DNA from: Nymphaea colorata
Taxonomy: Eukaryota; Streptophyta; Magnoliopsida; Nymphaeales; Nymphaeaceae
Reading direction: 5' to 3'
NCBI RefSeq assembly: GCF_008831285.2
Contig: NC_045144.1
Location: forward strand, 25,061,716-25,125,715
Length of the DNA: 64,000 nt
The translations under genes were made by a program, and so were the position numbers. Positions 10,930 through 24,983 of this stretch are shown here, one piece after another. The stretch's first letter is position 1. Each line of letters opens with the position of its first letter. The notes beneath the pieces are model-generated. The model was not told the origin of the DNA. It saw nothing but the letters and a program-made list of their open reading frames with translations, and ran no database searches.

Positions 10930-13720
10930 CAAACGAGAAAAATGTAAAAATGTTTTGTTTGGAAGCTAGCCACTTAGGCAATGGATCTGGTGCTTCCTTC
11001 GGTCTCAATATTCAAAAGCGCACCCTCCTTATGAAGAAAAGCCCAACGCTGGAAAAGAGGCAGAAGCAACCAGCATTTCGGATCTCAGAGCTCAAGCTTC
11101 CATCTATTCTACAAACCAAAAGTATAAGAACCGAACCAGAATGACAAAAACAAGAACATGTGTTTGGTTTCCTATTCTAAGCTCAAGTACAAGGGACTGC
11201 TAAACATCCAAAGAGAGGAGGAGGCTTTGGTCGACAGTGAGTAGAGATTAAATATTTTGCAAAAAAAGGAAGAAAATGGATGCTTCATTTGCAGGGTGGA
11301 ATAATCCTTCATTTGTACTGGTGGTGACTCCACCAGCTTAGATTTAAGTTGGTGATTTTGATCACTGGTATAGACATTCACCAGGGAGACAAACCCTTCC
11401 TGTAATGACACAACACTATAACACTTTTTTTTTTTGGTAGAGCACTTTTTTGAAAGTTCACGAATAAACAGATTCACTTGCAAATTGTAGGAATGATGGA
11501 TGTAATTGTTATCCATGATGAATTGCTTCTATGATCTCAAACAAATTCATTGTGCCACCTTTATTTTGGATGTCCTGGGCTCGATTCCAAGATTATATTT
11601 AAGTTCATACTACTATTGAAGATAACATAATCTTGGAGATCTCAATTGCAAAAATCTCTTTATGATAGCTTGTGTTATTCATCATAACAACAATATGATA
11701 TATCACATCTTCCCAACAAGTAGGATATCCTCAACAAGTAAAACTTATCATATCTTTTGAATAAGCTTAAACAGATCTCCAGTTATGGTAATGGAACCTT
11801 TTGTGATATGAAAATGTCAAGAATGGAAAGGTCATTTCCTAGGTAAAGGAAATTACAAATTTGAAGATGAAAGAAGAAGGAAACTAATGACAATGATAAA
11901 GGAGTACGAGAAGCTATTTCCACTATCGTGAAAATTATGGAATCTATAAATTTATTAGCAAGTCATAGAAATAGTGACTAGAAATGTGATGCCAAGACAT
12001 ACACTACACATTATCCCTCACCTTATATCTCTAGTTGCCGACCTTTTCATTTTTTGTTGATTCGAACTCATTAGTAAACGTGAAGGTGGAACAGATCCCA
12101 GGCATTGTAGATTGGCCTAGGCAAAAACTAATGAATTTACAGAAGTTTCTCATGGAGGATGAAATCATTATTGATCAAGTAGTAAATTCCAGTTCAAATT
12201 TTTGTTTCCATATTTGTGCTATTTACAACAACCTTGAATTTGCCAAAGAGATCATCCACCACTGTCGTCCCGTGGTGCAAGTGACCACATAATAAAAAGG
12301 ACGTCATATCACTGCAGGTTGGGTTTTCCCACAACTACTCAATGCATGTGCATCTTGTGATTCTCTCTATAACTCTTCATGTAACACTGAATAGGCCCCG
12401 CTCCTTGGCCCAGGCTGACATACCCCTAAAACAAAAATGAGATTAAAAATTTAGACGAAATCAAAAGCAAGACAAACAAAAAATGAAGAAACAAAATTTC
12501 ACCTTCATCTTGTGCTGATGCCCAAGCCAGAAGATATTAACAGAAAAGACGAGATGATTTTAAGGAAGATGAGAAGGTGAGAAAAGAACCTATTTGAGGG
12601 AGAGGGGGAAGGTGAGCTTGGCAGAGAACTCGGGTGGCCACGGCCTCCTTGAACATCTGACATCATGAGCAGTAAACGGCAGTGCAAGCGACGATGTGCT
12701 TGTGGGCTCACCAGCTGCAATGGGTGCCAGCCGACTGTAGGTGAGTTTTCAATGGTGGTGGTTGCCAGCCCACAAGCACATTGTCGCCTGCACCGCCGTC
12801 TGTAGCTCCTGGAGTTAAATGTGCAAGGAGGTTGTGTCTACACCCTAGTTCTGCGCCAAAGCTCACCTTCCCCCTCTCCCTCAAACAGGTTCTCTTATCC
12901 CCTTCTCATTTTCCTTAAAATCTGTCTCTTCTTTTTTTGTTAATATCTCCTAGTTTAGGTGTATGGATGAGATGAAGGTGGAATTTTTTTAGTTGTTTGA
13001 TCAATTTTTATTTATCTTGCTTTCGATTTGGTCAAAATTTTTTAATCGTTTTGGGGGTATCGCAGCTTGGTCCAAGGAGTGGGCCTATCCAGTGTTACAT
13101 AAGGAGGAATAAAGATGACTTACATTTTGAACTTGATGAGGCATGAGGTTGCTAGTCCACTTTCAGGACCATGATATCGTATATGCACAATTTGGACTAT
13201 TGGTTTTCTGTTTTATGATGAAAGTTATAACTACAAAAGAAATAAAATAATAATTGACTTAATGAGAAGTATATGATATTTTTGGGTAGGAAAATTTTAG
13301 GTGAAGTAGAATGGAAGTTGGGTGAAGGAAAGATCCATTTTTGTGGAGACTAGTTGTCAGATGTATGTTTATATGAGAAGATGTCTACTAGTAATCCCCT
13401 TGAGTCAGATTTCACCTTGTTGCATGTTTTTTGGCAGTTGTTAGGCAAACGGGCTCTTGAGAAACCTTGTTTTGTAATGAAGAGTTGAGTTTGAGGTGCT
13501 AAGATAAAAGTAGCCTATGGTTGAATGCAGATGTCAGGACAGATCTTTGGCCTCAACAATATCAGATGGTTTAAAAAATGGGGCAATTCCTGTACTGTGT
13601 CCATTCCTCTTAATTTTGTTTATAGCCTTGTTTGATTGCCTGGGGTCTCACATCAGAGGTCGGATCTCTTCAAGAGATTTGAAGTGTAACAAACTATGAA
13701 TTTCAAAACTGTGGATTGCA
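10930..13720. repeat. Dispersed palindrome-bearing repeat, copy A
   Basis: It aligns with 15735-17830 (copy B) and 40965-44095 (copy C). Anchors are the block with 'gctagccactta.tcaat.gatct' at 10965, the 'ttcatact.ct.ttgaagataa' block at 11607 and 'gagtttgaggtgc.aagataaaa' at 13485. A long palindrome sits at 12362-13119. Bases 13261-13420 decode roughly as a LINE C-terminal region (G.GK..F..D..SD..LY). The ends are approximate, and target duplications were not found. Confidence 0.7.
12362..13119. repeat. Long imperfect palindrome (hairpin), copy A
   Basis: The left arm (about 12362-12735) is the inverted complement of the right arm (about 12745-13119). Left 'gagggagagggggaaggtgagcttgg' at 12596 pairs with right 'ctcaccttccccctctccctc' at 12864. 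Left 'gtaacactga' at 12381 pairs with right 'cagtgttaca' at 13090. Left 'gcaagcgacgatgtgcttgtgg' at 12685 pairs with right 'ccacaagcacattgtcgcctgc' at 12770. The symmetry runs almost to the centre at about 12740, so a transcript would fold into a single stem. Confidence 0.85.
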
Positions 13721-13899
13721 AATCCCTAAAACAGATGAAATCCATGGTTATCAGATTTCTCACGCCATTGCCTTTTGCTAATCTCCCGCCATTGCCTTCT
13801 GCTGATTTGGCCTAGCAAAACCTTCCAATAGCAAAACGGCCCTCCCCATTTCATTCATGACCAGCAGGCTGGTTGGTAAACAAGGTTAGCTGACCTTTT

Positions 13900-13902
<3 letters not shown>

Positions 13903-13942
<40 letters not shown>
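13903..13942. repeat. (CT)n microsatellite
   Basis: About 20 CT units. A (TG)n tract of about 11 units lies nearby at 14077-14099. Confidence 0.95.
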
Positions 13943-13943
<1 letters not shown>

Positions 13944-15734
13944 AGCTGTCCATCAGAAGGGGATTTTGATGCCCTTACTGTGTAGTGGCATCTTTTGTGC
14001 TGGAAAAGTAGGCTTTCAACCATAGTTTTTCTCAGTCGATTTTTAATGGAAAATCTATCATCCAGCCATGGCCTTTTTTGTGTGTGTGTGTGTGTGTGTA
14101 TGTATATGAGAGAGAGAGACGAACCCTTAGTCATAACCGAGGGGATGTAGGGAGAGAAAGATAACCATCCGCCATGTCTGAGGGTTTGGGAGAAAAGAAG
14201 GACAAACCCTCGATAAAGGGCGGAACCAGAATGTTTTCATCATGGGGCCAAATTATAGTTTCAAGATTTTGACACCTCCATGGCCAATGGTTTGTTCGTG
14301 TGGGAAAGAGAGATTTAGCGAGAGCGTCAATAAACGAGGCACTATACAGAACAAAGTCCTCAACCGAAGATCCTCCAAATGAGGAAGGGTCACCACATCC
14401 TAGTGATTGCAAATCTAAAGGAAAGCAGAAGAACCAAAAAAAGAAAATAAAATAATAAAGGAGCACAGCCCTCGCCAATATCAGAATGAAAGGAATTAAT
14501 TTCAACAGAATATAACCATTTCTACAACTAAGGAAAGCAATAGGGACGTAATTGAATCGTAAAAGGGACCTCTATCCCTCAAAGAATGGTGTGAGAAATA
14601 GAGAGAAATTAAGTGGATATGGACATAAGTTTAACCAGCCGACCAAGTTTCACTAGTGAAACACTTAGCTATGCTTTTTCTTATTTTTCTATGCTTTTTC
14701 TTATTTTTTGTTTAGTCTACATATTACCTCAGCAGCTTCATTCCCAAATTGCCTGTTATGTGGTTTACTCCAATCCACGACATCCTAGTTCCTTTTCAAA
14801 TCAATTCAATTTAGACTTCAAATCCACAAATATTAAAACTAAAAGGCATCATGAACTTCGAGTTGCTCGCATACATCTATCTCTAAATGGAAAATTATAT
14901 CCAAGTTGAATCAGAACCTCTTCCATTCCAATAACTTTATTTCTTTAGTTTTTTCAATCTTTACGTAAAGTGAATACTCCGAATTTGTGAAGGATCCAAA
15001 AACAATTCCGATTTCGTTGTATTTTTTTCCTGGTTCTTTTTTACTAGCTATTCAAAAATAGATTCCAAGAATGGTTTAAAAATGGTACTTCAATAATTCG
15101 AGAATATATTGTTATTTTTCAATGGTATATAGTGCACACTTAACTTGTAAATGGATTATGAGACTTTTCTAGTCAGACCTTGATCTGGTTTAGAACATGC
15201 ATGTTGGGGCCAGTATGTCACTATGCAAATGACAATGGAAATGGATACTTTATTGTTGAAATTTCTTGTTTCAGAGCTACTTCGACTGTTGATGTACAGA
15301 TCTTAACACTCTGGTGGTGTCATTAGACAGTGGCAGAAAACTGGAAACCTTCTGCTCTAATGGAGCCTGAATCAATGCTAAGCGTCATGCCCTTTTTTGT
15401 GTATGAGACTACTCAGAAATCTGTGAGAGCTTAGCGAACACTCATACATAGGAAGATTTTCATTGCATTAAGTGGAGATGAAGAAAAACCAAGTACAGAT
15501 TTCAAAACTCTTTAATGAACCCAAGGCTTGTGTTTCATGCAAGGGCTAAGTGCAGAACAACACAATAACGAAAAAAGGGTCTGTTCCAAATTTAACCCTA
15601 CCATTTCTACTCCCCTATTGCTATCAACATTTCCAATACAGGCTTAAATGTTTTAATTTAGTCCTTCACGTTTTCTTTGTATGCTCATCTCCACAAAGTG
15701 TCTTTGAACTTAGAACCAAACACTTTATTTGAGT
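13943..15734. other. Non-coding stretch with one dispersed repeat
   Basis: No protein recognised on either strand. It contains a (TG)n tract at 14077-14099 and the dispersed repeat listed at 14690-14885. Confidence 0.45.
14690..14885 (+). repeat. Dispersed repeat of about 195 bp, copy 1
   Basis: It closely matches 35725-35925 and 63003-63205. Shared blocks include 'cagcagcttcattccca', 'aatcaattcaattta.acttcaaatccac' and 'gttgctcgcatacatcta'. Its class is unknown. The copies at 35.7 and 63.0 kb are paralogous through the large segmental duplication, so there are two independent locations. Confidence 0.8.
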
Positions 15735-17830
15735 TTCTATGGTGGTGGAGAAAGAGCTTTGAAAATAAAATAGGAAAATGGGTGCTCCATTTTGAGTTTG
15801 GAATAATGCCTCATTTGCGTCAGTACTTAGATCACCAGCACAGATTTATAATGGCGATTAGATCACTGATATAGACATCCACTATAGACATGAATCCTCT
15901 GGGTAATGACACACCACTATAGCATTTTGTTTTGGGTAATGCACTTCTTCAAAAGTGCTCAAATAAGCAAATTCACTTGAAAATTATAGGGATAATGGAT
16001 GTAATTGTTCTCATGATGCACTGCTTCCATAATCCCCAATATAAATACAATGGGCTACCTTTATCATGATGTCCTGAGCTTGAGTTTGAGGACTGTATTT
16101 AAGTGCATAGTACTATTGAAGATAACATAAGATCTCAATTGCAAAATCTCAATATGACAGTTCACAATATGCGAGGAATAGAAGATATCACATCTTTCCA
16201 ACAAATTGAAACAAATCTTGAAATTAAGATAGTTGCAAAACCTTCTATGGTATCATTTTTCAAAAAAAAGGAATGTATAGATTTGAAGATGAAAAAGAAA
16301 GTAACTCAAGGTAAAAATAGACCAATAGAAGCTCATCCCACTTTTTTGAATTTTCATGAACATAAAAATGCCTTATCAAATTGTAGAAATAATAGATATA
16401 AATATGCCTTACACAATCTTTTTAAAGCCTCATTTTTAGTCAGTAAACTTATTGTATCGGTTGCCAAAATCTTGTTATAATAACTGTAACATGTGTCCTC
16501 AACAGCAAATGAGCTTAGTAAAATCTCCAATTATGGTTATTGAAGCTTTTGTCATGAGAAAATGCCAAGAATGGATAGCTCATTTCATAGGAAATGGAAG
16601 CCATAAAATTGAAGATGAAACAGGAAGGAAACTAATGATAATGATAGAGGAATACTAGAAACAGTTTCCACTATTGTTAAAATTTTGAATATATAAATTT
16701 ATTAGCAAATTGTAGAAACAATGTATATAAATGTGATGCTTAGACATACAATACATATTATCTCTCACATTATATCTCTAGTTGCGGCCATTTTTTTTTG
16801 TTGCTCCAAAATCATTCGTGCAAGGGAATGTGGAACAGATCCCAGACATTGTACATTTGGTCTTTCCACAACTACTCCATGCATGAGCATCTTGTGTTGT
16901 TTGTTGATTCTCTTCATTCCACCTTATGTAAATCTGAATCGGCTCGTTCTTTGGCCCAGGCTCCCATACCAAAACAAAAAATGAGACTAAAAAATTTGAC
17001 CAAATCGGAAGCAAGACAAACAAAAAAATTAGTAGATAACTAAACAAATTCCATCCTCATCTCATGCATACGCCGAAACAAGGAGATATTAACAGAAAAG
17101 AAGCGATCAATTTTAGGGAATGTGAGATAGAGAGAAGAGAACCAGTTGGAGGGAGAGGGGGAAGGTGAGCTTGGCACAGAATTCAGGTGCAGACATGTTT
17201 GCCGGCCAACCAACTGTAGTGGATGCTGGCCAATTGTACCTGAGTTTTGAATGGTTTGGTGGCCGGCCCACAACTACTTCAGCTTCTGCAATGACATCTG
17301 CCGCTCCTAGCATCAGATGTGCAAAGAGGTCATCTCTGTACCCAAGCTCTCCATAGGGATCAGCTTCCCCTCTCTCCCTCAAACAGGTTCTCTTCTCCCC
17401 TTCTCATTTTCCTTAAAATCTATCTCATCTTTTTTGTTATTATCTCCTGGTTTTAGTGTATGTGTGAGACTTAGTTGTTTGTTCAATTTTTGTTTGTCTT
17501 GCTTTAGATTTGGTCAGAGTTTTTAATCTCATTTCCTTTTGGGGGGTATGGCAGCCTTTGCCGAGGAACGGGTCTATTCAGTGTTACACAAAAAGGAATA
17601 AAGTCGAGTTATTAATATATCATTTTAAATTTGAAGAAGCATGAGGTTGCTTTATGCTCAAAGGTGTAACTACAGAAAAAAAAAAGACTTAATGAGAAGT
17701 ATCTGATATTTCTGTGTAGGGAATTTTTCGGTGAAGTATAACAGAACTTGGTGAAGGAAATTTCCATTTTCGGCAAGATAAGTGGTCAGATGCATGTTTA
17801 TATAATCGAATGTCTTTTGGTAATCTAATA
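15735..17830. repeat. Dispersed palindrome-bearing repeat, copy B
   Basis: A shorter relative of copies A and C. It starts at the block equivalent to 11230 and 41185 ('gtggagaaagag...gaaaatggg'). It continues through 'tactattgaagataacata' at 16105 and the palindrome, and ends after 'tggtcagatgcatgtttatata' near 17800. The LINE zinc-finger portion is missing. Confidence 0.65.
16905..17606. repeat. Long imperfect palindrome (hairpin), copy B
   Basis: Arms of about 340 bp meet near 17255. Left 'ggagggagagggggaaggtgag' (17148) pairs with right 'cttcccctctctccctc' (17363). Left 'ccaaatcggaagcaagacaaac' (17000) pairs with right 'gtttgtcttgctttagatttgg' (17490). It is more decayed than copy C at the centre. 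Confidence 0.8.
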
Positions 17831-19018
17831 GATTTTGTAGGATCAGACTTAATTTTTTTATTTAAAAATTACATGTAAATTTTTGAAAATTTCACTTGTT
17901 CTATATAAAAATTTAAAAAATGATATTTCAGCCCTGGTAAAAATTTAGGAACTTTAATGTGGCCCTCCTCATGAAATATTTCTAGCTCTGCCCCTCTATA
18001 TTACCAAAGTCCAACTTCAAGGTTTTTTAATACCACCTAACCCATTCCCCCTTGCTTTGGATTAGTTGAGTACTAAGTTCTCTTACTCTTACCAATCATT
18101 CATTAATTAACTGCAAGTACTAGATTTCTAGGACAAATACATTTTCTAATATTTTGAACATTATCTCTCAATCTTGTGTTGTAAGCTGTGAACCAGTGAA
18201 GATATCTCCTGCACCTCATCTAGTTGTCTATGGGACAGTTAGCTCTTCACCACCTTATTTTTTCCTTGAAAAATGCTCATTTCTTCATTCTTCTCATACA
18301 AAAATGTCTATTTCAGTTTCTAACTCTCTTATTCTTTTTTCCAACTAATATTAGGCATATGGCTATAATAAGACTGGTTTCATTAATCTCTGATGTCCAG
18401 GATTTCTGCAAATGAGCCAAAAACTACAAATTTGGCAAGCTCTCCCTTCTTCAATTTATGGCAGTCCAGTTTACAATGCATCATTTCACATATTCAAGAT
18501 TTCAATTGATCTTTCCCTTTTCCTTTTAATGTTGTTTTTCAGTTCAAAGTTTTGGATGGTATGTCTCAACAGTTTAAATATGAACAAGCCACTTCAATAC
18601 TTCACTTTTACTTTGTAACTTAGAGCTCGAGGATTGATTATAAATCGAACAACCAAACCAGTGTAGACAACTTCAAATAATTAACTAATTATTTTTTATT
18701 TATTGCAATGTGGAACATATGCTGCCGTCAGAAGAGGATGACTTATCTTCCACTTTTTATGTCCCTCATCTGCATGACATAGTGTTTTTTTATTTTATTT
18801 TATAAGTAATCATGCTTCTAAATGCCATGTTAATTATTTTGTCAAGCACGCATGCTCTTATACAGCAATTCAATACAAATGTTTCTTTTTTAAAAAAAAA
18901 AAATCTAAGATGTTATATTATTAATCCCAGTAGTTTGTAGTGTTTATTCTCTTTCAAGAGAAACATAAGTAATCTGTGGGTGGGTCTCACCAAGTACTGT
19001 GGGCCTCTCGGATGCACT
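17831..19018. other. Non-coding AT-rich stretch
   Basis: No gene recognised. The part at 17840-17990 ('acatgtaaat...ttcacttgtt...aaatttag') is a dispersed repeat that recurs near 26025-26130, 27785-27900 and 55025-55140. It ends in a Tip100-like terminal motif (CTCTGCCCCT). Confidence 0.5.
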
Positions 19019-22000
19019 TAGGACTGGGCATCGGGCCAGGCCGGGCCATGCCTTTGTAATATCGGGCCTCGGGCTTTAGTTTATGCCTAAACCCCGGCCC
19101 AATCATTGTCAGGCCGAGCTTTTTTGGGCTGAGCTTTTTCGTGTTTTAGACCTGCGTGTGACCTACTAATGACTTTCGGGCTATTATGGGGGCAGTAGTA
19201 TGTTTAAAAAACATGCAAGAACAATTATTCTGTGATGGCCAAATAACAAAAGAAAACAACATTTAATAACAAATCATTCTGTATTAGCCACATAATAAAG
19301 TAACCAAAATCACTTAAGTAACATTTAATAAAATGATTTGTTTTCCTCACTAGATCTCCCTTGAAGGTGGAAATTAGAAAGAGGTGAATTAGAGACATAA
19401 ATCTGGTGCTCACAATTAGAACATGGATGAACTCTACCATGCCTTTTGTCCAATAAGCTTATAAAATCATGGCCAATTCACATTACCATGACGCACAATG
19501 CTACGCAATGAGCAAAAGATATGGGGGGTCCAATGTGCCCCATCTAGCAAAAGTTATGCAATTAGCAAAAGATATGAACTTAATTTAATACACTATTATC
19601 CCCAAAAAAAAGAAGAAACGTACAAACTTTTAATCAAGTATGACCTCCCCAACATAAAAATGTTGGACAAAGTGCAATCCACAAGACTAACAATGACATA
19701 TAATAAGAAACTTTTGTTCCTCAACCATGAGCAAAATTGCATCATAGTTTAACAAAACACATTTAAATTTCTGACTTTCATGAAGACTTCTATATGACTT
19801 CATTTCTTCAGTTATCCTGCAAAACACTTTCAATGGTTAGTTTAAAAAGTAAATAAAAATAACATGTAACAAATATCCGACAGTAAACTGAAACACACAA
19901 AATACAAAAGGTTTACCATAATGAAACATGAATCATGCATCGAACTATCATTCGTCACCAAAAGATTCCTCTCTATCTTCAAAAACTACAAAAAACACAT
20001 CATCAGTGACATTAGTATATCATGAAAAACAAAAGGAATAATTAAAAATTTATCATTAAATGTGAGCATCTTACATTTCGCATGAATTATCTTCATCACG
20101 AATCCAAATCTATGTAAGAACTTGTGCTTCAACAGTTTCAAGAGTGGTTGAACATCGATAATCATTAATGATTCTTCTAGTTCTACTGAATGCAGACTCA
20201 AATGCAACTGTGGATATAGGAACTGCCAATATATCAGCCATTTTGGATAAAATTTTATATTTAGTTTCATTTGCCTTCCACCAAGATAATATATTGAAGT
20301 CTTTATTAGGCTGAGGTCGATCTATTGGATCAGTTAATATACTTTCAGATTGGTGCGAGGTACTTGAGTAGATGTAGAACTCATGCAATACGTGAAGAAG
20401 ACATCTCCCGAAAAATCTCTATTTTCTTCAAATTTCACAATGGTGTTGTTTGTATTTTCATTTTCTTCATCCTTTGTACCATACACATTTTTGTACTCAG
20501 CATACAATTGATAAAGACTACTCTTTATTTTTCATATTGTACCATTGCATCAACTTCATTTAAACTTCCAAGAACATGCTTCAAATATCCCACTTTGGAC
20601 CTAGGATCTAAGAAAATGTAATTGCAAAGAGGATAGTGTAATCATTTTTTCAATATTTAAAATTTTTCTTGCATTTTGTATGCTAATGACCTTATATAAT
20701 CATTGTCTGCCATACGACATGTACGCAAATGTTTGTATACCTTCTGTATTTCTTCAAAAACTATATTAGTTGTTATGTTTCTAGTGGCAGAGAAGATATT
20801 TGTAACATTATAAAATAACTTCAAAAACTGGCACAAGGAAGTTGCATAAGACCATTCATCATCAAAAGGTAAATTTATATAATTGGGATCTACAAAAGCC
20901 AAATATTGAAAGACATCTTTGTAAAACAATGCATCTCTCAACATGACATATATAGAGTTTCATCGAGTTGGAACACCATAGGTTAATTTCTTTCTACCCT
21001 TCAAGCCAACTGTTCATATACAATCCTTAAAAGTATGTAATCGCTTCGACGATCCCTTTACATATTTAACACTTTCACAAATTTTTGAAATTACCTTATG
21101 CATATCCTGCATACCATCTTGAACCATAAGATTTAGAATATGTGCACCACACTGAATATGTAAATGTTGCCCTTTTACTGGAATAAGATTGCTCCTTCCT
21201 AAGTTCTTTTGTAGTGTAGTTATTGCACTATCATTCGTCGAACAATTGTCGGCAGTAATAGAAAATAACTTTGGTTGAATGTTCCATTTAGAGATGCATT
21301 CTGATAAAACCTCATGCAAATTATTTGCATTATATGGTGGAGGTACATGCACAAAATTGAACATATGAGCATGCAACTTCCAACTATCAATACATTGTCC
21401 TGTCACGCATAAATAACCCAATGTTTGCTATGAAGTCCACATATCAAATGTTAATGAAACTCGCTGCGTAGAATCAGTGATAAATCCTTCAAATTGCATT
21501 TTCTCACTCTTGTACATTGACATAATTTCTCTTTTCAATGTTCTTTTAGAAAATGAAACAAATCTTGTATATTGCAGGCTTGAAGAAGTTTGTTATGATA
21601 TTTATATTCTACTAAATTGAATGAAAGTCCATGTGCTATTACACATTTTGACATCAACTTCCTTATAAATTCCATGTCAAATTTTTGTATATATAGAGAA
21701 GCTGCACCAGAGTCACTAACTACAAGTGATAAAGTTCTTTGTTTTCCTTCAGTGATTTGCTTATTTAAACAAGATTTTAGATGATGACTTAAATGACTAG
21801 TTCCATTAGCACTGCATCATTTCAGTTGTTCTCCACAATGTTTGCATTTGGCAAACTCTTTTCCCTTATATTTAACCAATGTAAAATCAATCCATACTTT
21901 TGAAGTCTCTTTTCTCTTTGAGATAGCTTCTCTCTTCGATAGATGAGTATGATTCGACTGATTCCATAATAGGAGTTGGACAATATTCTTTATCAGAAGA

Positions 22001-24960
22001 ACTTGACATAATTGACATAAGTTGAAATAACACATGTAATTACCAAGACAATAAAAAAGAACAATAAGATTCAGGAAAAAGTTTGTAACAATTGACTTAG
22101 GGCCTTGCAACTTATTGAAAGAAATAAACATACCAAAATATATCACATAAAAGATTGCGATAAGTTACATGATAAATAAATATACCAACACATGACCCTT
22201 CTGTGTAGACCTAAAAGATGAGCATTTCAAGAATCAAACATAGTAAACACTTAAAGAGTAGCAAAAGATTTCTCAAATATGGCATATATATACTATAGTT
22301 AACTAGACCCAACTAAAGTAATGGGGCTGGGATTGATCCATCCAGATGCCAGAAAGATATTGGCTCCTTATGTAAGGAGGAAATGTCAGAAAAAGCTAAA
22401 TAACAAACAAGCACTTCCAAAAATTGAACAAATGAAACTGAATTGTGAGTTTTTGAGGAAACTAGATTTCAAACAGTACTTAAACATGCAAAATTAAATA
22501 AAAGAAAGGTAAGTATTGCGATTTAAGCAAAGCAAAAGCACCCATATCACCAACATGAGGTCGTGCAAAAGTAACAGTTCAATCAAAAGATAGTACGCTT
22601 GGAGTAAAGCCACATCTATTCCTACTATTGCAATATAGAGAGCTAGCTACAAAGCTATAACCTATGTCACAATGGTATGTGGATGAGAGAAACCAACACA
22701 CAGGCTTGACTTGTGTATTGGAGATAGAACATCTAATGTAGGAACATGGACTTCTTACATTTTAACGCTGAGATCGTTTATTTTCAATGAAAAACAAAAT
22801 CTAAAAATTAATTGAAAATACTAAAACACTGCCACATATGAAAGTGTTCAATTTCATGTGGCAATTTTCAGCCAAAAAGGCTGACACTTGAGACCTATAA
22901 CATAGGTTGCAACAGTACTATTGACAACCTTTTTTATCAACATGTTCACAGCTTTGAAAGAGGGCAGTTTGCAAAATGGGTTAGCGTTCAGTTTACTGTT
23001 TAGGTACCTATGCCTTATATCAATTTGATATCATAGCAACCTTCTCTTTGAATCCTAAGTCTCTGAAAGGGTGACAACTGGCAAAAGAAAAGAATTACTT
23101 GGACCAGAATATAAGCAAGCATAAATGCCATCTTAGATTGGAACTGTGATAATTAACTGTGGAATATAATTACATGTTTGCATTGTAGTCTATTTAACAC
23201 CTAATGTCAGGCAACCCTAATCACTAGGAATTACAATATACTGGTGGGCGCTTAATTGCACACTACATGCTGCACCCTATGACCATATGCCTTTGAATCA
23301 TATGCTTCACAGTTCAACGCTTACACATCTAACAACATTGGGATGCGCTAGATTGGCTATGTTCCATGTACCACATTCACACTAGCACCAATATCAGAGC
23401 CCACATTTATGATGCAGATTCACAGCATCCTGTAATTAGTTATATATCATGAAGACGGTGGTTATTAAAGTTTTACTCTACCATTCATCTTTAATCCTCT
23501 TTGATAGTTCACTAGACTAAATTGAAAATAACCAGAATATACTGCTATGTTTGTCTATAGTTCTAATTGTTGACTTATGCTTTCCATTTAATAATACATA
23601 TAACTGTTAGAAGCATATTATGAAAAGCCATATTATGTGATCATTATCTGGCAAAGTAGGTGTATAGCAAACTAATGATGTCAGCACAAGTGACAGATGG
23701 AATGCTCGAATAAGGTTCCCTCGAGTTGGTTCGTCTCCCTTGTAGAATGGTTAGCATATGCTCCCCTTACGAGAATATTGTGCTTCGTGCCTGTACTATC
23801 ACACAGAGAAGAAACTATACCAGGGAATAGGATTTTTAACATAGTTGAAGACCTAGGTCATGGATTCATAAAACTAAAAGCCACTAACACATCATTGGTG
23901 CAGTTGTATGTATATCTGAATTTTAGACTACATAAAATGTTCTTGAACTGCTGGCCTTCGAAGTTATAAAACAGAGCCTAAGATCTGTTCTGTGAAACTG
24001 GAATCAAAAGCTGACCAATTGCCAGGCGTGAAATCAACAGGTAAACAAAGACAATATCTTGATAAGATTCAGATATTGGAGAGGGGTGAAACAAAGAAGC
24101 AGTCTGAGACACTTTAGGCCTTAGGGCTTTCAAAAACATGGATGAGGAAGAAGAAACACACATGAAACAAAACACACTTTGCAGAAACAACATGCAGATA
24201 CTTGTTAATATTCACAATTGTCGCATACAAGATTAAGCTGATATCCGAATCAAATGCCACTTGCCGCTGCTCTATGAACCAAATGGGTGGTCTTCTTCTC
24301 TCTTTCTCCCAGTTGAGGAAATGGGCGGCCTTCTTCTCTCTTTTCCTTCGACCGCTGCTAGACGGAGAAAGATCAGAGATGTAGAGAGAGGGGCCGGCAG
24401 CCCTCAATCCAGGGCGAGATACCTGCAACTGGTATACACTCTGTGAGTGAGAGAAAGAGAAAGAGATAGAACAAGGAACATGCAGTTGAAAAACCAATCT
24501 TCAACAGGGCAAACTGATCCACTAGACGGCAGCGGCAGTGATGGCACAGTGGTGATGGCAAGACGTAGTCGGCAATCACAGAGCTGATGGGTGACAAGGA
24601 GGACCGAAAGAGGCAGTCATAGACTTGCAGTCTCGTAGAGGCAAGCTTGAGCCGCAGAGGAGATTCAAGAGAATGGCGGTCAACTGTTGACGGGAAGAAG
24701 GGGAAATACCATGTTGAGAATGAAAAACGAAACCCTAAGTTGACAAGTTTGTAACCTAAATTACTCTTTTTTGAATTTTTTTTTTTAGCGGGCTTCTCAG
24801 GCCTCAACGGTCATAGTCTCAAGCCCGAGCCCGACCTGTTAATGTATCGGACTGGGCCGGGCCAAATAAGATAAGCCCGTTTAACACCTTTCTGGTACTC
24901 GGGCCCAGGCCCAAGTCAGCCCGTGTATTGGATACCTGGCAGCGGCCCAGCCGAGTGCTA
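19019..24960 (-). mobile_element. Degenerate hAT-superfamily DNA transposon
   Basis: The left end begins TAGGACTGGGCATCGGGCC at 19019. The right end, read inverted from 24960, begins TAGCACTCGGCTGGGCCG. Both termini carry clustered GGGC/GCCC subterminal motifs (19030-19140 and 24784-24955), a classic layout of plant Ac-like hAT elements. Minus-strand transposase remains lie inside at about 20110-21951. The 8-bp flanks differ (gatgcact on the left, ggcttagc on the right), so a target duplication is not preserved. That suggests one end was rearranged after insertion. The 2.8 kb between 22150 and 24780 holds no recognisable protein and may be an untranslated leader or later insertions. Confidence 0.85.
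20110..21951 (-). pseudogene. hAT transposase (RICESLEEPER-like) pseudogene
   Basis: Reading the minus strand from about 21951, a BED zinc finger is visible (VWIDFTLVKYKGKEFAKCKH then CGEQLK, followed by GTSHLSHHLKSC). The RNase H-like core comes next: SITADNCSTNDSAI at about 21270 with the catalytic-type Asp, and HIQCGAHILNLMVQDG at about 21130. A middle block (20657-20944) contains FYNVTNIFSATRNITTNIVF. The C-terminal dimerisation block (20388-20110) contains ILAVPISTVAFESAFSRTRR and YRCSTTLETVEAQV. Intact family members run to about 650-700 residues in one frame. Here stops and frame changes separate the blocks, for example near 21440 and 20640, so the enzyme is dead. It is the motor of the surrounding element, which therefore would depend on transposase in trans. 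Confidence 0.9.
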
Positions 24961-24983
24961 GGCTTAGCTGCATTTTCTCTTTA

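Noticed and set aside
14900-15120. Possible plastid DNA insertion
   Set aside because: The style of sequence suggested organelle DNA, but I could not match it to a specific plastid gene, so no call is made.
24373-24807. 144-codon minus-strand frame at the hAT right end as a host gene
   Set aside because: It lies within the transposon, begins in the subterminal repeats, and has no recognisable domain. It is more likely leader sequence or chance.
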